Shown here piece by piece: positions 35,513 to 44,961 of a DNA stretch of 64,000 nucleotides. The DNA lies in contig CAZXQG010000005.1 of assembly GCA_964642725.1 (NCBI GenBank), positions 57,568-121,567 on the forward strand, in the 5' to 3' direction. A model generated the notes under the pieces. The model was not told where the DNA came from. It did no database searches and saw only the letters and a list, made by a program, of their open reading frames with translations. The number at the start of each line of letters is the position of its first letter. Position 1 is the stretch's first letter. The translations under genes and the position numbers were made by a program. This DNA is from JAGVPT01 sp964642725. GTDB lineage: Bacteria > Bacteroidota > Ignavibacteria > UBA10030 > UBA8401.

Positions 35513-35603
35513 GAAGTGAGAAGTAAAGAGTAAATAGTTAGATGGTAGATTGAAATCCAGTGCGTCTAATATTTTTTGTTTTAATTCCTAATTCCCAATT
35601 GTC
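35493..35603. repeat. Degenerate 7-base periodic array (copy C)
   Basis: Eight consecutive heptads run from 35493 to 35548, most of the form AAGTGAG or AAGTAAG; on the other strand they read TTCTCAC or TTCTTAC. The first three supply the last RuvC codons and its stop. A second patch at 35583-35603 has heptads AATTCCT, AATTCCC and AATTGTC. It separates ruvC from ruvA. Confidence 0.8.
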
Positions 35604-35608
35604 CTACT

Positions 35609-36211
35609 ATGTTCAGCCATCTCAAAGGGATTCTGTATCGAAAGTCTCCGACGGAAATCGTTGTTGATGTGAACGGCGTTGGATATGCCGTAAGCATCCC
35701 CTTGTCGACATATGAAAAACTGGGCGAAACGGGTTCTTCCGTTACGATACTTACCTATACACATGTCCGAGAAGACATTCTCCAGCTTTACGGTTTCGCT
35801 ACCGAAGCGGAACGGGAAATCTTTCGATTGTTGATTTCAGTTTCAGGGATAGGACCGAAAATCGCACAGGGCATTTTGTCCGGAGTTCAGCCGAATGAAT
35901 TGCAAAACTTGATCGCCCAGGCCGACGTCTCCGCCTTGACTGCAATCCCGGGTGTGGGGAAGAAAACCGCGGAACGATTGATCGTAGAACTTCGCGATAA
36001 GATAGCAAAACTCGATACCGGTTCGCTGCCTGCCGGTTCAACAGATGCCGGACAAGGCATTCGGGCTGAAGCATTGATGGCCTTGATTTCCCTTGGCTAT
36101 AACCGTGCTTCTGCTGAGAAATCAATAAGGACGGCGCTTGCAGAGTTGAACGGAAAAGAAACAACGATTCAGGAATTGCTGAAGCATGCATTAAAATCAG
36201 CCGGAAGGTAG
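35609..36211 (+). CDS. ruvA: Holliday junction branch-migration protein RuvA
   Basis: The DNA-binding part of the RuvAB motor. The 200-residue product has the N-terminal OB fold (MFSHLKGILYRK), two helix-hairpin-helix motifs (SGIGPKIAQGILSG and PGVGKKTAERLIVEL) and the C-terminal RuvB-contacting domain from about residue 150. ruvB is not next to it. It is separated from ruvC by 96 bases carrying the periodic array. It converges with dinB. Confidence 0.95.
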   Translation: MFSHLKGILYRKSPTEIVVDVNGVGYAVSIPLSTYEKLGETGSSVTILTYTHVREDILQLYGFATEAEREIFRLLISVSGIGPKIAQGILSGVQPNELQNLIAQADVSALTAIPGVGKKTAERLIVELRDKIAKLDTGSLPAGSTDAGQGIRAEALMALISLGYNRASAEKSIRTALAELNGKETTIQELLKHALKSAGR

Positions 36212-36235
36212 AGAAAGCCCAACCCGTCTCATTCA

Positions 36236-37390
36236 TTAACTTCCGACGTGAATTACATCGTCGCCGAATTTCTTACGCAGCTTATCAACAGCATCGAACA
36301 TCTGGGAACGTCTGCCGTCGCCGGGAAAAAGATCAAGCTCCCCTCCTTCTCTGTCGCTAAAATTGGATAACCGGACTCCCAATAATCTCACAAGCTTTTT
36401 CCTTGAATATGCGGCGCGGAATAATTCATTGACAGCAACGAAAACGACGGTATCGTCTTCAGTGGGTTTAATGGTCACTGCACGCGTCAGAGTCGTGAAA
36501 TCGGCATAGCGTAGTTTCAGTGAAACCGTCTTTGCTTTCCAGTGATAGGAACGAAGCGTGGAGCAGACATCTTCCGAAAGCGAGTGAAGGATTTTTGTAA
36601 CTTGACTGATATCGCCAATGTCGTGGTCAAATGTCTCTTCTCTGCTGATGCTTTTCCGTTCCCAGTCAACAGTTAAAGCGTCAGGCCCTTCGCCGTTGGC
36701 AATCGTAAAAAGATGCGTTCCAACTTCGCCCAACAGCGTATTCATTTGTTTGCGCGAAGTCCTTTGTATATCCGCAACTGTGCGAAAGCCCTTTTCTCGC
36801 AGCAAAGGCGCAGTTTTTGTCCCGACGCCGGGAAGGACATCAATCGGCAACGGCGCGAGAAAGTTCTTCTCCTCGCCGTGAGGAACAAAACAGACTCCGG
36901 CTGGTTTTACCGTTCCGGCAGCGATCTTAGCGATATATTTGTTTGAGCCAAGCGCAATTGTACATGGGAGGGAAAATTCTTTCCAGACGAGCTGCCGAAG
37001 TGTTGTCATGAGCGCAGGCAGATCATTGCCATACAGCGATTCGCATCCCGTAAAATCCATATACATTTCATCAATCGATGCACGCTCCACAATCGGCGTA
37101 AAATCGAACATTCGTTTATATAATTTATTCGAATAATCGCCGTACTCTTCGTGGTTTCCCCGGACAACAATCAATTGAGGGCAAAGTTGCAGCGCACGAC
37201 GGGTCGGCATTGCAGAACGAACACCGAACTTTCGGGCTTCATACGATGCGGAAGCGACGACTCCCCTTCCATCGGCACTTCCGCCAACAGCCACCGGCTT
37301 GCCGTTAAGGGCTGGATTCTTAATTCGTTCAACAGAGACAAAGAAACAATCAAGGTCGAGATGTGCAATATATTTCTTTGGTATTGTCAT
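36236..37390 (-). CDS. dinB: DNA polymerase IV
   Basis: A Y-family translesion polymerase. The 384-residue product has the catalytic carboxylates in HLDLDCFFVSVE and ASIDEMYMDFTG, the steric region SYEARKFGVRSAMP, and the little-finger domain from about residue 240. It ends without an obvious beta-clamp peptide that I can fix. It starts at ATG 37390. No LexA-type box is evident upstream, so damage control cannot be claimed. Confidence 0.94.
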   Translation of the reverse strand: MTIPKKYIAHLDLDCFFVSVERIKNPALNGKPVAVGGSADGRGVVASASYEARKFGVRSAMPTRRALQLCPQLIVVRGNHEEYGDYSNKLYKRMFDFTPIVERASIDEMYMDFTGCESLYGNDLPALMTTLRQLVWKEFSLPCTIALGSNKYIAKIAAGTVKPAGVCFVPHGEEKNFLAPLPIDVLPGVGTKTAPLLREKGFRTVADIQRTSRKQMNTLLGEVGTHLFTIANGEGPDALTVDWERKSISREETFDHDIGDISQVTKILHSLSEDVCSTLRSYHWKAKTVSLKLRYADFTTLTRAVTIKPTEDDTVVFVAVNELFRAAYSRKKLVRLLGVRLSNFSDREGGELDLFPGDGRRSQMFDAVDKLRKKFGDDVIHVGS

Positions 37391-37507
37391 CGGAAAGCAA
37401 AATACGAGATTCTACAATGCGGTTCAACATCGAATATAACTGCGAGAGGCTCACACCCACAATTGCCTATCATTCACATCGAACAATGAACGGCGGGGGA
37501 CGGGGAC

Positions 37508-37536
37508 TTGCAAATAGAGAAGTTTAGAATTATTTT
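37508..37536 (+). promoter_or_regulatory. Possible promoter of the acetyltransferase
   Basis: TTGCAA (37508-37513) and TATTTT (37531-37536) are separated by 17 bases, the same spacing and -10 as the promoter at 29.1 kb. It lies 25 bases before the start codon. Confidence 0.45.
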
Positions 37537-37560
37537 GGAATTACAGTATAGAGTCTATCC

Positions 37561-38139
37561 ATGAGAATCCCCTTCCCACATAATTTCCCCGCAGAGCTCC
37601 GCCTCATCGAAGAAGCCGATGCAGAAAAGCTTTTCGCTTTGATCAATCGAAACCGCCAGCATCTTCGCCGTTGGCTTCCGTGGCTGGACGGCAACATGTC
37701 CATCAACGATACTCACGCTTTCGTCCGCCTTTCGCAAGAACAGTATTCCAGCAAAAAAGGGTTTCAAACGGTCATTTGCTTCAAGAATGAATTAGCCGGA
37801 GCGATCGGCTATCATCCGATCGATTGGCAGAACAGAACCGTGATGATCGGCTATTGGCTCGGGGAGGACTTTCAAGGAAAAGGCATAATGACAGAAGCCT
37901 GCCGGGTTCTTGTGAATTATGCCTTCAATGAATTCAAACTGAACCGGGTAGAGATTAAATGTGCAACCGGAAACACTAAAAGCTGTGCGATTCCCGAACG
38001 GCTACAATTCATCAAAGAAGGCGTCATTAAAGAAGGAGAATGGCTCTACGACCATTTTGTCGACTTGGTGTTGTACAGAATGCTTGCTCATGAATGGAAG
38101 AATATTCAAGAAAAGAAACCTCCCCCAATCGTCGTGTGA
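37561..38139 (+). CDS. GNAT N-acetyltransferase, RimJ/RimL-like
   Basis: A 192-residue acetyltransferase of the ribosomal-protein-serine type (similar to YdaF). It shows RRWLPWLD near residue 38, the IGYWLGEDFQGKGIMTEA acetyl-CoA loop (Q/R-x-x-G-x-G type) and VEIKCATGN. The usual Asn-x-x-S-x-x-I motif reads NTKSCAIPERL. The substrate could be a ribosomal protein, another protein or a small amine. It stands alone between dinB and the alpha/beta hydrolase, which it faces. Confidence 0.87.
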   Translation: MRIPFPHNFPAELRLIEEADAEKLFALINRNRQHLRRWLPWLDGNMSINDTHAFVRLSQEQYSSKKGFQTVICFKNELAGAIGYHPIDWQNRTVMIGYWLGEDFQGKGIMTEACRVLVNYAFNEFKLNRVEIKCATGNTKSCAIPERLQFIKEGVIKEGEWLYDHFVDLVLYRMLAHEWKNIQEKKPPPIVV

Positions 38140-38218
38140 CTCTCCCTCTCTTAAGAATGCTCATTTTCTGCGCGAACATTTCACCCCCCCGCCTTGTTAA
38201 GCAATTCTCCCTCAAAGT

Positions 38219-38995
38219 TTACAGAGCATGTAACCATTTCAGAATATAGTCCGCTATTTCCTGCCATCCATCATCGTTAAGCAAGTAATGCGTTCTTCGC
38301 GGAAAAACCTTGTAATCGGTTCGTGAACCGTTTTTTGAATATTTCCTGAAGTTCGACTCGTTCAACGATGCCGGAATGATATTGTCATCTTCACCCGCAA
38401 TAAACAACAACGGAACATTCTTTTTTTTTGTAAAATCAATCTTCGCAATGCTTGTCAACGCGCCCCAGCCCACCAATTTGCTTTGCGGCACCACTCCGTC
38501 GTAGCCTCGATCCAACCGATTTCCGGTCAGGTGGCGGGCAAAGGCGTATTGAAATTGACTTTTCGTCAACAACGCGGGCGTTGTCATCGAGGGAAACGGG
38601 TTCAATAGCGGCCAATTTGATTTCAAGAAAGAGAATTTCGGCGTAACAACTCCCAGCGGCGGAGCGCTGTCGATCACAACTCCCGCCCAACCGAGCCCTC
38701 TGCTCAATAAAATCTGTACTATCAATCCGCCCATGCTGTGCCCGATGAGAATTGTATCCTCACGTTGAGACGCAATATGCTTTTCAAAAAATGAAACAAC
38801 ATCGCCGAGCGTGATTTTCCCTTCGCCATCGCAGTTGGGATGCTTTGCCCGCAATTCGCCCGGGGACAAATCCTTTAGCGGCCATGCCGGAGCCTCGCAC
38901 TCAAAGCCGCGCTCGTTAAAATAATTCTCCCAGTCGTTCCAACAGCGGTTGGTGACAAACATTCCGTGTATAAAAACAACTTTCTTTACTTTCAA
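38219..38995 (-). CDS. Alpha/beta hydrolase
   Basis: A 258-residue cytosolic hydrolase. The nucleophile elbow is IGHSMGG, the oxyanion region VFIHGMF is near the start, and the late AGEDDNIIP and RRTHYLLND give the likely Asp and His. Lipase or esterase activity is a fair guess, but the substrate is unknown. The start is TTG 38995 with GGAGGG nine bases upstream. The DUF1801/YdeI gene is 42 bases upstream on the same strand. Confidence 0.83.
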   Translation of the reverse strand: MKVKKVVFIHGMFVTNRCWNDWENYFNERGFECEAPAWPLKDLSPGELRAKHPNCDGEGKITLGDVVSFFEKHIASQREDTILIGHSMGGLIVQILLSRGLGWAGVVIDSAPPLGVVTPKFSFLKSNWPLLNPFPSMTTPALLTKSQFQYAFARHLTGNRLDRGYDGVVPQSKLVGWGALTSIAKIDFTKKKNVPLLFIAGEDDNIIPASLNESNFRKYSKNGSRTDYKVFPRRTHYLLNDDGWQEIADYILKWLHAL

Positions 38996-39037
38996 AAGTC
39001 TTTTCCCTCCAACTCGGTTTTGCGGCCGGGGAAGATC

Positions 39038-39652
39038 CTACTTCTTCATATATTTCCAGTTGCGCACCTTCCCTTCGGAAAGCCATGCAATCGAACTAGC
39101 CAGCCGCTTAGCCCTTGTCTCTTCGGTCTTCGCATCCGCGATCCATTCAACGTACTCTTTTTTGTTTGAATAGTTGAAACTTTCGAAGGTGAGCGAAGCT
39201 CTTTTGTCCTTTGCGATTGCCTTTTTAAAATACTCAGGGATTTTCAGCGATTTTTTCCCGACGGATTTAGATCGGGATGGCGCCTTCACTCCTTCATCGT
39301 TGAGTTTTGCGGCTTCTTTAATATAGCCGATCATTGTTTTGTCAGATGGGAGATCCACCAGAGACTTCAGCTGTCCGAAATTCCCCATAGCTGTTTTCCC
39401 AATTTTCGAAAGAAGTTTGCGCGAATCGGACATCGCCGACGCTTTCCACAACACAAATGCGCAATGGTGCTTGAACGCTGCCATGCTGCAAAGGATTCCA
39501 TTATATTCAAAATGAGGAAATCCCCACTTTATGGTCTCTTGTGCATCGGGACAGCCCTTATGGACCAGGCTGCGCAAATGAATAAGAATTGGTTCCGCGA
39601 AGTCTGCCGATTTCGCTATGTACGAATCTACTCTATTGTCCTTTTTTCCCAT
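39038..39652 (-). CDS. YdeI/OmpD-associated family protein with DUF1801 domain
   Basis: A 204-residue soluble protein with an N-terminal DUF1801 domain (PDAQETIKWGFPHFEYNG, about residues 35-110) and a C-terminal OmdA/YdeI region (LTFESFNYSNKKEYVEWI, about 150-200). A Ser/Lys-rich linker joins them. YdeI relatives are linked to resistance to cationic peptides in some enterobacteria, but the biochemical role is not known. It is read towards the hydrolase. Confidence 0.82.
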   Translation of the reverse strand: MGKKDNRVDSYIAKSADFAEPILIHLRSLVHKGCPDAQETIKWGFPHFEYNGILCSMAAFKHHCAFVLWKASAMSDSRKLLSKIGKTAMGNFGQLKSLVDLPSDKTMIGYIKEAAKLNDEGVKAPSRSKSVGKKSLKIPEYFKKAIAKDKRASLTFESFNYSNKKEYVEWIADAKTEETRAKRLASSIAWLSEGKVRNWKYMKK

Positions 39653-39731
39653 TCTGCAGCCGATGAAAAATATTTCAACAATTCAATAAAAGAGAAAGGT
39701 GGAATATTATTCCGACTAATGTGGAGAGGGA

Positions 39732-40289
39732 CTATTTCTTGTTTTGGGTTGAAGGAACAGATGTCTCTTCAATAGTCAGTGTGTATCCTTTGCCCATATC
39801 GTTAAATATCTTCAGGCGAATTGTATTGTGTTCGCTGAACCACACAAGTTTCTGTTCAAATGCTCCTCCGGGGAACTCCACTTTGGTCATCAACGTGAGA
39901 GTATCACCGTTAAACGTTCCACGGTATTGGGGAGTGTCGCCGAAATTGTTGAACATCGATAAAACATATTTTCCAGCCTGTCTATCGTACCCCAGCATTC
40001 CATGTCCCTTATATTCTCCGAACACTTTGTTGACGCTTTGTTCGTCGATCATGACGAACATCGAATCCAATCCCCACGTCATTACGGTGGTACCTTTTCC
40101 GGATCCTCCGTTCGGAGCCATCGGACCAGGCATAATGTGCGTTTCGGTTGCATACGTGCCCACTAAAAATGCAAGTTTATCCCGTTCCTGTCTCGGCGAT
40201 GGATTCTGTAGAGGAGACGAGTCCTGTGCGGCCACAGGTAACGAAAATAGAAACAGTATTGCGATACCGGTAACAATGTTTCTTGCCAT
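39732..40289 (-). CDS. Exported DUF1579 domain protein
   Basis: A 185-residue secreted protein. It begins with a signal peptide (MARNIVTGIAILFLFSLPVAAQ), followed by a beta-rich domain with KLAFLVGTYATETHIMPGP, typical of DUF1579, a family of unknown function with a lipocalin-like look. TTGGAGGCACT lies just before the ATG at 40289; 45 further codons are open upstream but overlap the DUF1569 gene and have no start support. Confidence 0.8.
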   Translation of the reverse strand: MARNIVTGIAILFLFSLPVAAQDSSPLQNPSPRQERDKLAFLVGTYATETHIMPGPMAPNGGSGKGTTVMTWGLDSMFVMIDEQSVNKVFGEYKGHGMLGYDRQAGKYVLSMFNNFGDTPQYRGTFNGDTLTLMTKVEFPGGAFEQKLVWFSEHNTIRLKIFNDMGKGYTLTIEETSVPSTQNKK

Positions 40290-40381
40290 AGTGCCTCCAA
40301 TTGAAAATTGATATTTGGTAGAATTGATTTTATTACATAGCAGGGTGGTCGACATGACACGTCCGCATGAATCCGGCAAGA

Positions 40382-40831
40382 TTATGCGCCGAATTGCCGG
40401 AGATGGTGGTCGAGATGATTCCACATTAACTTATCCCACTCGTCTGCCGTTAGATTCCCGAAAAAGGGGTGCATCTTGTTCAAAATCCCTCCAGGGCCCG
40501 ACTGACCAAACCGATGAACCAATGCGAGCAGCTTGGCCTTCTCTTCTTCAAAATTCCTTTTATCCTTTATCACGAAGTTTTTGTCCGTCGGCATGTTTCT
40601 CCTCCACTGTTTTTCGCCCGACAATTTCCTCTTTGCGATTCTTCCGAACACGAACCCTGCCAGGCTCCGATTCAGCCTTAATTCACCGCATGCGATTTTT
40701 AACGGCGTCTGCACGTGTGCGAGCATTTGCGAAACATTCATCGTCCCCCACTCTCTTTTCGATTCGGAAAACAGACTGTTGATGCGGTCGACGATTTCTT
40801 TGTTGTCGGATATGTTGAAAAGACTTTTCAT
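40382..40831 (-). CDS. DUF1569 (DinB-like) family protein
   Basis: A 149-residue four-helix-bundle protein. It has MAHVQ-like LAHVQTPLKIA near residue 38, HPFFGNLTADEWDKLMWNH and a final HLDHHLRQF, giving the three His expected for a DinB/YfiT-type metal site. Relatives include thiol-dependent transferases, but no substrate is known here. It lies 92 bases upstream of the DUF1579 gene, same strand. Confidence 0.8.
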   Translation of the reverse strand: MKSLFNISDNKEIVDRINSLFSESKREWGTMNVSQMLAHVQTPLKIACGELRLNRSLAGFVFGRIAKRKLSGEKQWRRNMPTDKNFVIKDKRNFEEEKAKLLALVHRFGQSGPGGILNKMHPFFGNLTADEWDKLMWNHLDHHLRQFGA

Positions 40832-40889
40832 AATTTTCCATCTTCGCGGGCCAGCAATTTCTCCGCCTGCTTCAGGGATTCGATCTCTA

Positions 40890-42941
40890 TTACCAGATTT
40901 TCACTCTGACACTATCCGCCCGCCACATTGGGTCCCCCTGTTTAATTCCAAACGTTGAATAGAACTCCGGCATATCCGTCAACGGCCCGATGACGCGGAA
41001 TTTAGCCGGCGAGTGTTCGTTGCTCCGCACTTGATTTGCAATCGCTTCAGGGCGATCGTTCCACATCCAGGCAAGAGCGTAACCGAGGAAGAATCGCTGG
41101 TCGGGATTTAAGCCCGCAATGATTTCATGATTCTTGTACTGGCTCGTCTTTTTAAATGCCTCGTATCCCATCATGATTCCGCCAAGGTCCGCAATATTTT
41201 CTCCCTGCGTCAGCTCGCCGTTGATGTGCAAACTGTCGACGGCGACGTACTCGTCAAATTGTTTGACGATCATTTTAGTCTTGGCGTAAAACTTGGCACT
41301 GTCTTCAGACGTCCACCAATTGTTCAGGTTGCCCGACGCATCGTACTTGCTTCCCTGGTCGTCAAACCCGTGAGTGATCTCATGACCAAACGTCGAGCCG
41401 CCAATAACGGAATAGAGAATTGCGTCATCGGCCAACACGTGCTCATAGCCCGAGACGATGATATTACATCCAGGCACGACGATTTCATTATTCGACGGGT
41501 TGTAGTATGCGTTGTATGTCTGCGGCTCCATATCCCATTCAGTCCGGTCTACGGGCTTCCCGTATTTCGAAACCATATACTCGAATTCCCATTTGTTTGC
41601 GTTCATTACATTGCGGACGTACGAGGATCGGTCAATGTGCAAGCTGCTTAGATCTTTCCATTTATCGGGATATCCAACCTTCATGATGATTGCACTCAGT
41701 TTCTTCAGCGCTTTCTCTTTTGTGGACTCGCTCATCCAGTCCAATTGTTTGATCCGTTCCGCGTATACCGTTTTAATCGCATTCCCGATTTCCAGAAGTT
41801 TTTCTTTAGTCCCTTTCGGCAGATATTCAGCAACATAGACCTGTCCGATCAGTTCGCCGAGCAAGCCGTCTGTTTGTTCGACAACGCGTTTCCACCGGGG
41901 CTTTGGTTCCTGTATCCCGCGCAATGTCGTCGAATAAAAACTGAACGACTCAAGGTATGTTTTGTCGTCCATATAGCGAGCAAGTCCGCGGACGAGATGA
42001 AACTTGAGATAATTTTTCCAGTCGTCGAGAGAGAATGATTTTAGATATTCATTGATAGCCGTCAAGAATTCCGGCTGACCGACGACAACCGTGTCTACGT
42101 TCTTCAGCCCAACAGCATCCAAAAAAACAGCCCAGTCGAGATTCGGGGTAGATTCCGTCAGTTGATTAAAGGAAATTTTATGATAATTCTTGAGCGGGTC
42201 GCGTGTATCTTCCCGTTTACGGGAGGCTTTTGCAATCGCAGTTTCCAGATCCATGACGCGTCCCGCGGCTTGACTGGCTTTATTGCCATCGTAGCCAATA
42301 ATCGTAAACATGTTATTGAGATGGGTAAGAAACTTTTTCCGGATCGTCAATGCGCGCGAATCAGTATCAAAATAAAAATTGCGGTCGGGCAAGCTTAATC
42401 CCCCTTGCCAGATAAGTATTGCGTTCTTACTGCTGATCTTTTCATCCTGCCCTACCTCAAAACCAAATATCGGCGAAGCGGAGACAGCGTGAATATACGC
42501 AGCAGCTTTTATGACTCCCCTAAGGTCTTGAATCTCATCGATCATCACAAATTCATTTTTCAAATCTGTGATCCCTTTTTTGTTGAGGGAACCACTGTCC
42601 ATTCCCGTAGAAAAGAAATCGCCGATCTTTTGCTTCTTGCTTCCTTTTTCTTCATTGGCCAGGGCCGAAGAAGATTCGCAGATATTGCGGATTTGCGCAT
42701 TAATCGTATCCTGGATCATTAACCAAAGACCATTGTACGATTCACTCGCAGGAATTGGGTTTTCTTTGAACCATTTTCCGTTAGCAAAGAGGAAAAAGTC
42801 ATTACGAGCTTCCACGGTGGAGTCTATATGCGATGCAAGCGCGTCGGTTCCCTGCATTTGTGTTTTGGACTGGCTGAATGAAATGGAAAACCTGCATGCC
42901 ATGGCGGCAATAAGGAGCAATATGATGGACTGGTTTTTCAT
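40890..42941 (-). CDS. M13-family zinc metallopeptidase (neprilysin/PepO-like)
   Basis: An exported 683-residue oligopeptidase. It has a signal peptide (MKNQSIILLLIAAMACRFS), a large helical N-terminal domain and the catalytic part with HEITHGFDDQG (zinc HExxH), ENIADLGG (third ligand and Asp), and NAYYNPSNNEIV for substrate binding. The C-terminus ends in KIW, matching the conserved final Trp of the family. The ATG at 42941 is chosen for the signal peptide; a TTG 12 codons earlier is open. Confidence 0.93.
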   Translation of the reverse strand: MKNQSIILLLIAAMACRFSISFSQSKTQMQGTDALASHIDSTVEARNDFFLFANGKWFKENPIPASESYNGLWLMIQDTINAQIRNICESSSALANEEKGSKKQKIGDFFSTGMDSGSLNKKGITDLKNEFVMIDEIQDLRGVIKAAAYIHAVSASPIFGFEVGQDEKISSKNAILIWQGGLSLPDRNFYFDTDSRALTIRKKFLTHLNNMFTIIGYDGNKASQAAGRVMDLETAIAKASRKREDTRDPLKNYHKISFNQLTESTPNLDWAVFLDAVGLKNVDTVVVGQPEFLTAINEYLKSFSLDDWKNYLKFHLVRGLARYMDDKTYLESFSFYSTTLRGIQEPKPRWKRVVEQTDGLLGELIGQVYVAEYLPKGTKEKLLEIGNAIKTVYAERIKQLDWMSESTKEKALKKLSAIIMKVGYPDKWKDLSSLHIDRSSYVRNVMNANKWEFEYMVSKYGKPVDRTEWDMEPQTYNAYYNPSNNEIVVPGCNIIVSGYEHVLADDAILYSVIGGSTFGHEITHGFDDQGSKYDASGNLNNWWTSEDSAKFYAKTKMIVKQFDEYVAVDSLHINGELTQGENIADLGGIMMGYEAFKKTSQYKNHEIIAGLNPDQRFFLGYALAWMWNDRPEAIANQVRSNEHSPAKFRVIGPLTDMPEFYSTFGIKQGDPMWRADSVRVKIW

Positions 42942-42992
42942 AGTTGTGGTATAAGTATGATTTAGGAAATGGTGCAATCGACTTTCGTTTCT

Positions 42993-43700
42993 CTAACTTT
43001 TCATGCCTTCTTCACTCAAGGCAAAATCGACCGCGGACCGAGAATGAATTGCGGTGGTGTCAAAAACGGGGATATCAAAATCTTTCTGACTCAGCAGCAT
43101 CGGAATTTCAGTGCAGCCGAGAATTACTCCTTCTGCCCCTCTCCTTTTTAGATTCTCAATGATTTGAAGATATCGATTCTTTGTCTCGCTCGCAAAAATC
43201 CCCTTTCCAAATTCGGCGTAGATTGATGAATGGATAAATATCCTATCATTATCGTTCGGAATCAATGTCAGAATACCGTGACTCGACAATTTATCTTTGA
43301 AAAATGGGAGTTCCATCGTGAATTGTGTTCCAAGCAGGCCGACGGTTGTAAGTTTTTGTTTCAATATTTCTTTCGCAGTCATTTCAGCGATATGCAAAAG
43401 CGGAATCCGGATTCTATTCTGAATGTCGCCGGCAACCATGTGCGGAGTATTTGCGCACAGAAGGATGCAGTCAGCTCCGGCATCTTCAAGCCTGCGGGCA
43501 ATCCCGGTCAGCATCTCACCAGCCGGTTCCCAGCCGGTAGGATCTGCGGGGGGTTTGAATTCTTCAAAATTTATCGAGTAGAGAAGAATTTTAGCGGAGG
43601 TAAGTCCGCCAAGGCGTTCGTTGGTGAGTGTGTTGATTATTCTGTAATACTCTACCGTCGAGACCCAGCTTGTTCCACCAATTAGTCCTATCGTTTTCAC
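42993..43700 (-). CDS. Aspartate/glutamate racemase family protein
   Basis: A 235-residue amino-acid racemase-like enzyme. It begins KTIGLIGGTSWVSTVEYY, has the first catalytic Cys in LLCANTPHM and the second in ILGCTEIPML, so the two-cysteine machinery is complete. Aspartate racemase is the nearest guess. The frame is open to 43811 but those codons (rich in His, Pro and Trp) do not fit the family, so I take GTG 43700. It is 51 bases from the M13 peptidase, on the same strand. Confidence 0.87.
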   Translation of the reverse strand: MKTIGLIGGTSWVSTVEYYRIINTLTNERLGGLTSAKILLYSINFEEFKPPADPTGWEPAGEMLTGIARRLEDAGADCILLCANTPHMVAGDIQNRIRIPLLHIAEMTAKEILKQKLTTVGLLGTQFTMELPFFKDKLSSHGILTLIPNDNDRIFIHSSIYAEFGKGIFASETKNRYLQIIENLKRRGAEGVILGCTEIPMLLSQKDFDIPVFDTTAIHSRSAVDFALSEEGMKS

Positions 43701-43889
43701 TTTGTTATTCTCGTGCTGTTTTAATTTCAAAAACAAAGCCTGCCACACCCGCCAGGGTTGCGGCTGCCGATGCGGATGACATGAATCGCAAATGCAATTT
43801 TTACTAGACAATATACGATGGATAATTCTCTATCGAGAAAACTCTCAAAGAGAAAAACCCAGCATTCCGAACCTGAGCGGCCCTACAAC

Positions 43890-44321
43890 CTACTCAGCGG
43901 TTTTAGTTCTCCAAAGCTTTTGCGCGCGTTCGCCATACCACGCTCCCAACAATGACAGAAGAAAAATTATGATCATGATAAGGGCAAGATATGGAACGTC
44001 TTCTGAAATTCCCGGAGCGATGTAACTCGCGAAAAAAAGGCGAAATGCGACATACCAAATTGCGACCAGCACTACGCCCGCAATCGCCGGTTCCCAGATA
44101 GTGATCCCTTCAGACAGGAATCCGGTGATTGCCGGAAGGAGGATCGCTCCTCCGAAAGACCATGCGCCGATAAAAATTTCTGCCTTAATAGTAATAATAT
44201 AATTTCCAAATACTCCGCTCACAAAGAGAATCGGCGTCAGGTAAAACACCACCTCCAACAGAAACGTGATCCCCACCCACTTCCATTGCAGTTTCTTGGA
44301 TTGTGCTGGAACATCGGCCAT
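43890..44321 (-). CDS. Membrane protein, unknown function
   Basis: A 143-residue protein with about four hydrophobic segments (residues 16-38, 45-66, 78-95, 108-128). GCAGGAGGAAGC is close before the ATG. No motif or family is recognised. It faces away from the racemase gene by 189 bases; that gap holds no feature I can name. The neighbouring DUF1761 gene, also a small membrane protein, lies 175 bases upstream. Confidence 0.68.
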   Translation of the reverse strand: MADVPAQSKKLQWKWVGITFLLEVVFYLTPILFVSGVFGNYIITIKAEIFIGAWSFGGAILLPAITGFLSEGITIWEPAIAGVVLVAIWYVAFRLFFASYIAPGISEDVPYLALIMIIIFLLSLLGAWYGERAQKLWRTKTAE

Positions 44322-44496
44322 TCTGCTTCCTCCTGTAGTATTAGCGATCTTAAGAACCGCCTGCTCTTCACTAATGTATTATTTCCCGGATGATTTTGCA
44401 ACGGTTTTTCCAACAGAAGTGCCTCGGCTCAGGCTACGTTTTAAAGAGTGCGAAGCCGATCGGGTTGCATCCATCACATTTTACGCGGCGTCGCTC

Positions 44497-44907
44497 CTAT
44501 TGCCATAACGAAAGAACAACGCCTGCAAGCAGCATGGTTACGAGCTGGTATCCGGTATCGAGGAAGTACGACTCAATTTTCTTCGGCGAAAAAATATTTG
44601 CAGTAAATTGCACGGTTGTAATGAAACCGAGCCAAACCATGAACGCCGTCTTCATGCCTTCGGCCGCCGTGGTCGCATTCATGTTGCGTATAAGCAGCGC
44701 AAGAACAAAATACGTCACCAGCGTGGCAACGAACGATTGAGCGTAGAGCGGCCCGGGGTTGGCGTTTTTTATATCGTCGGGGGACATGTTATTCCATGCC
44801 ATCCATTGTTTTGCGAACAGCATCGGCCCGTACCATATTGCCCCGACAACTATATTGATAATTGCCGCAACAACAATGGCGATGTAATTTACATGCATTT
44901 CGCCCAT
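44497..44907 (-). CDS. DUF1761 family membrane protein
   Basis: A 136-residue integral membrane protein with four hydrophobic segments. NYIAIVVAAIINIVVGAIWY followed by GPMLFAKQW is the characteristic DUF1761 start. GGAGGTG is spaced six bases before the ATG at 44907. No function is known for the family. It may be cotranscribed after the tandem adenylate kinase gene, 54 bases upstream. Confidence 0.82.
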   Translation of the reverse strand: MGEMHVNYIAIVVAAIINIVVGAIWYGPMLFAKQWMAWNNMSPDDIKNANPGPLYAQSFVATLVTYFVLALLIRNMNATTAAEGMKTAFMVWLGFITTVQFTANIFSPKKIESYFLDTGYQLVTMLLAGVVLSLWQ

Positions 44908-44961
44908 AACAACACCTCCAAATATTATTGATATTTGACGGCTATCGATCGCTGCCTTTCT

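Noticed and set aside
43701..43811. N-terminal extension of the racemase
   Set aside because: The codons do not match the family, whose sequence begins at GTG 43700 (KTIGLIGG); the segment looks intergenic.
44400..44496. Small open frame with CDGCNP between two membrane-protein genes
   Set aside because: About 20 codons, no start codon and no ribosome site.
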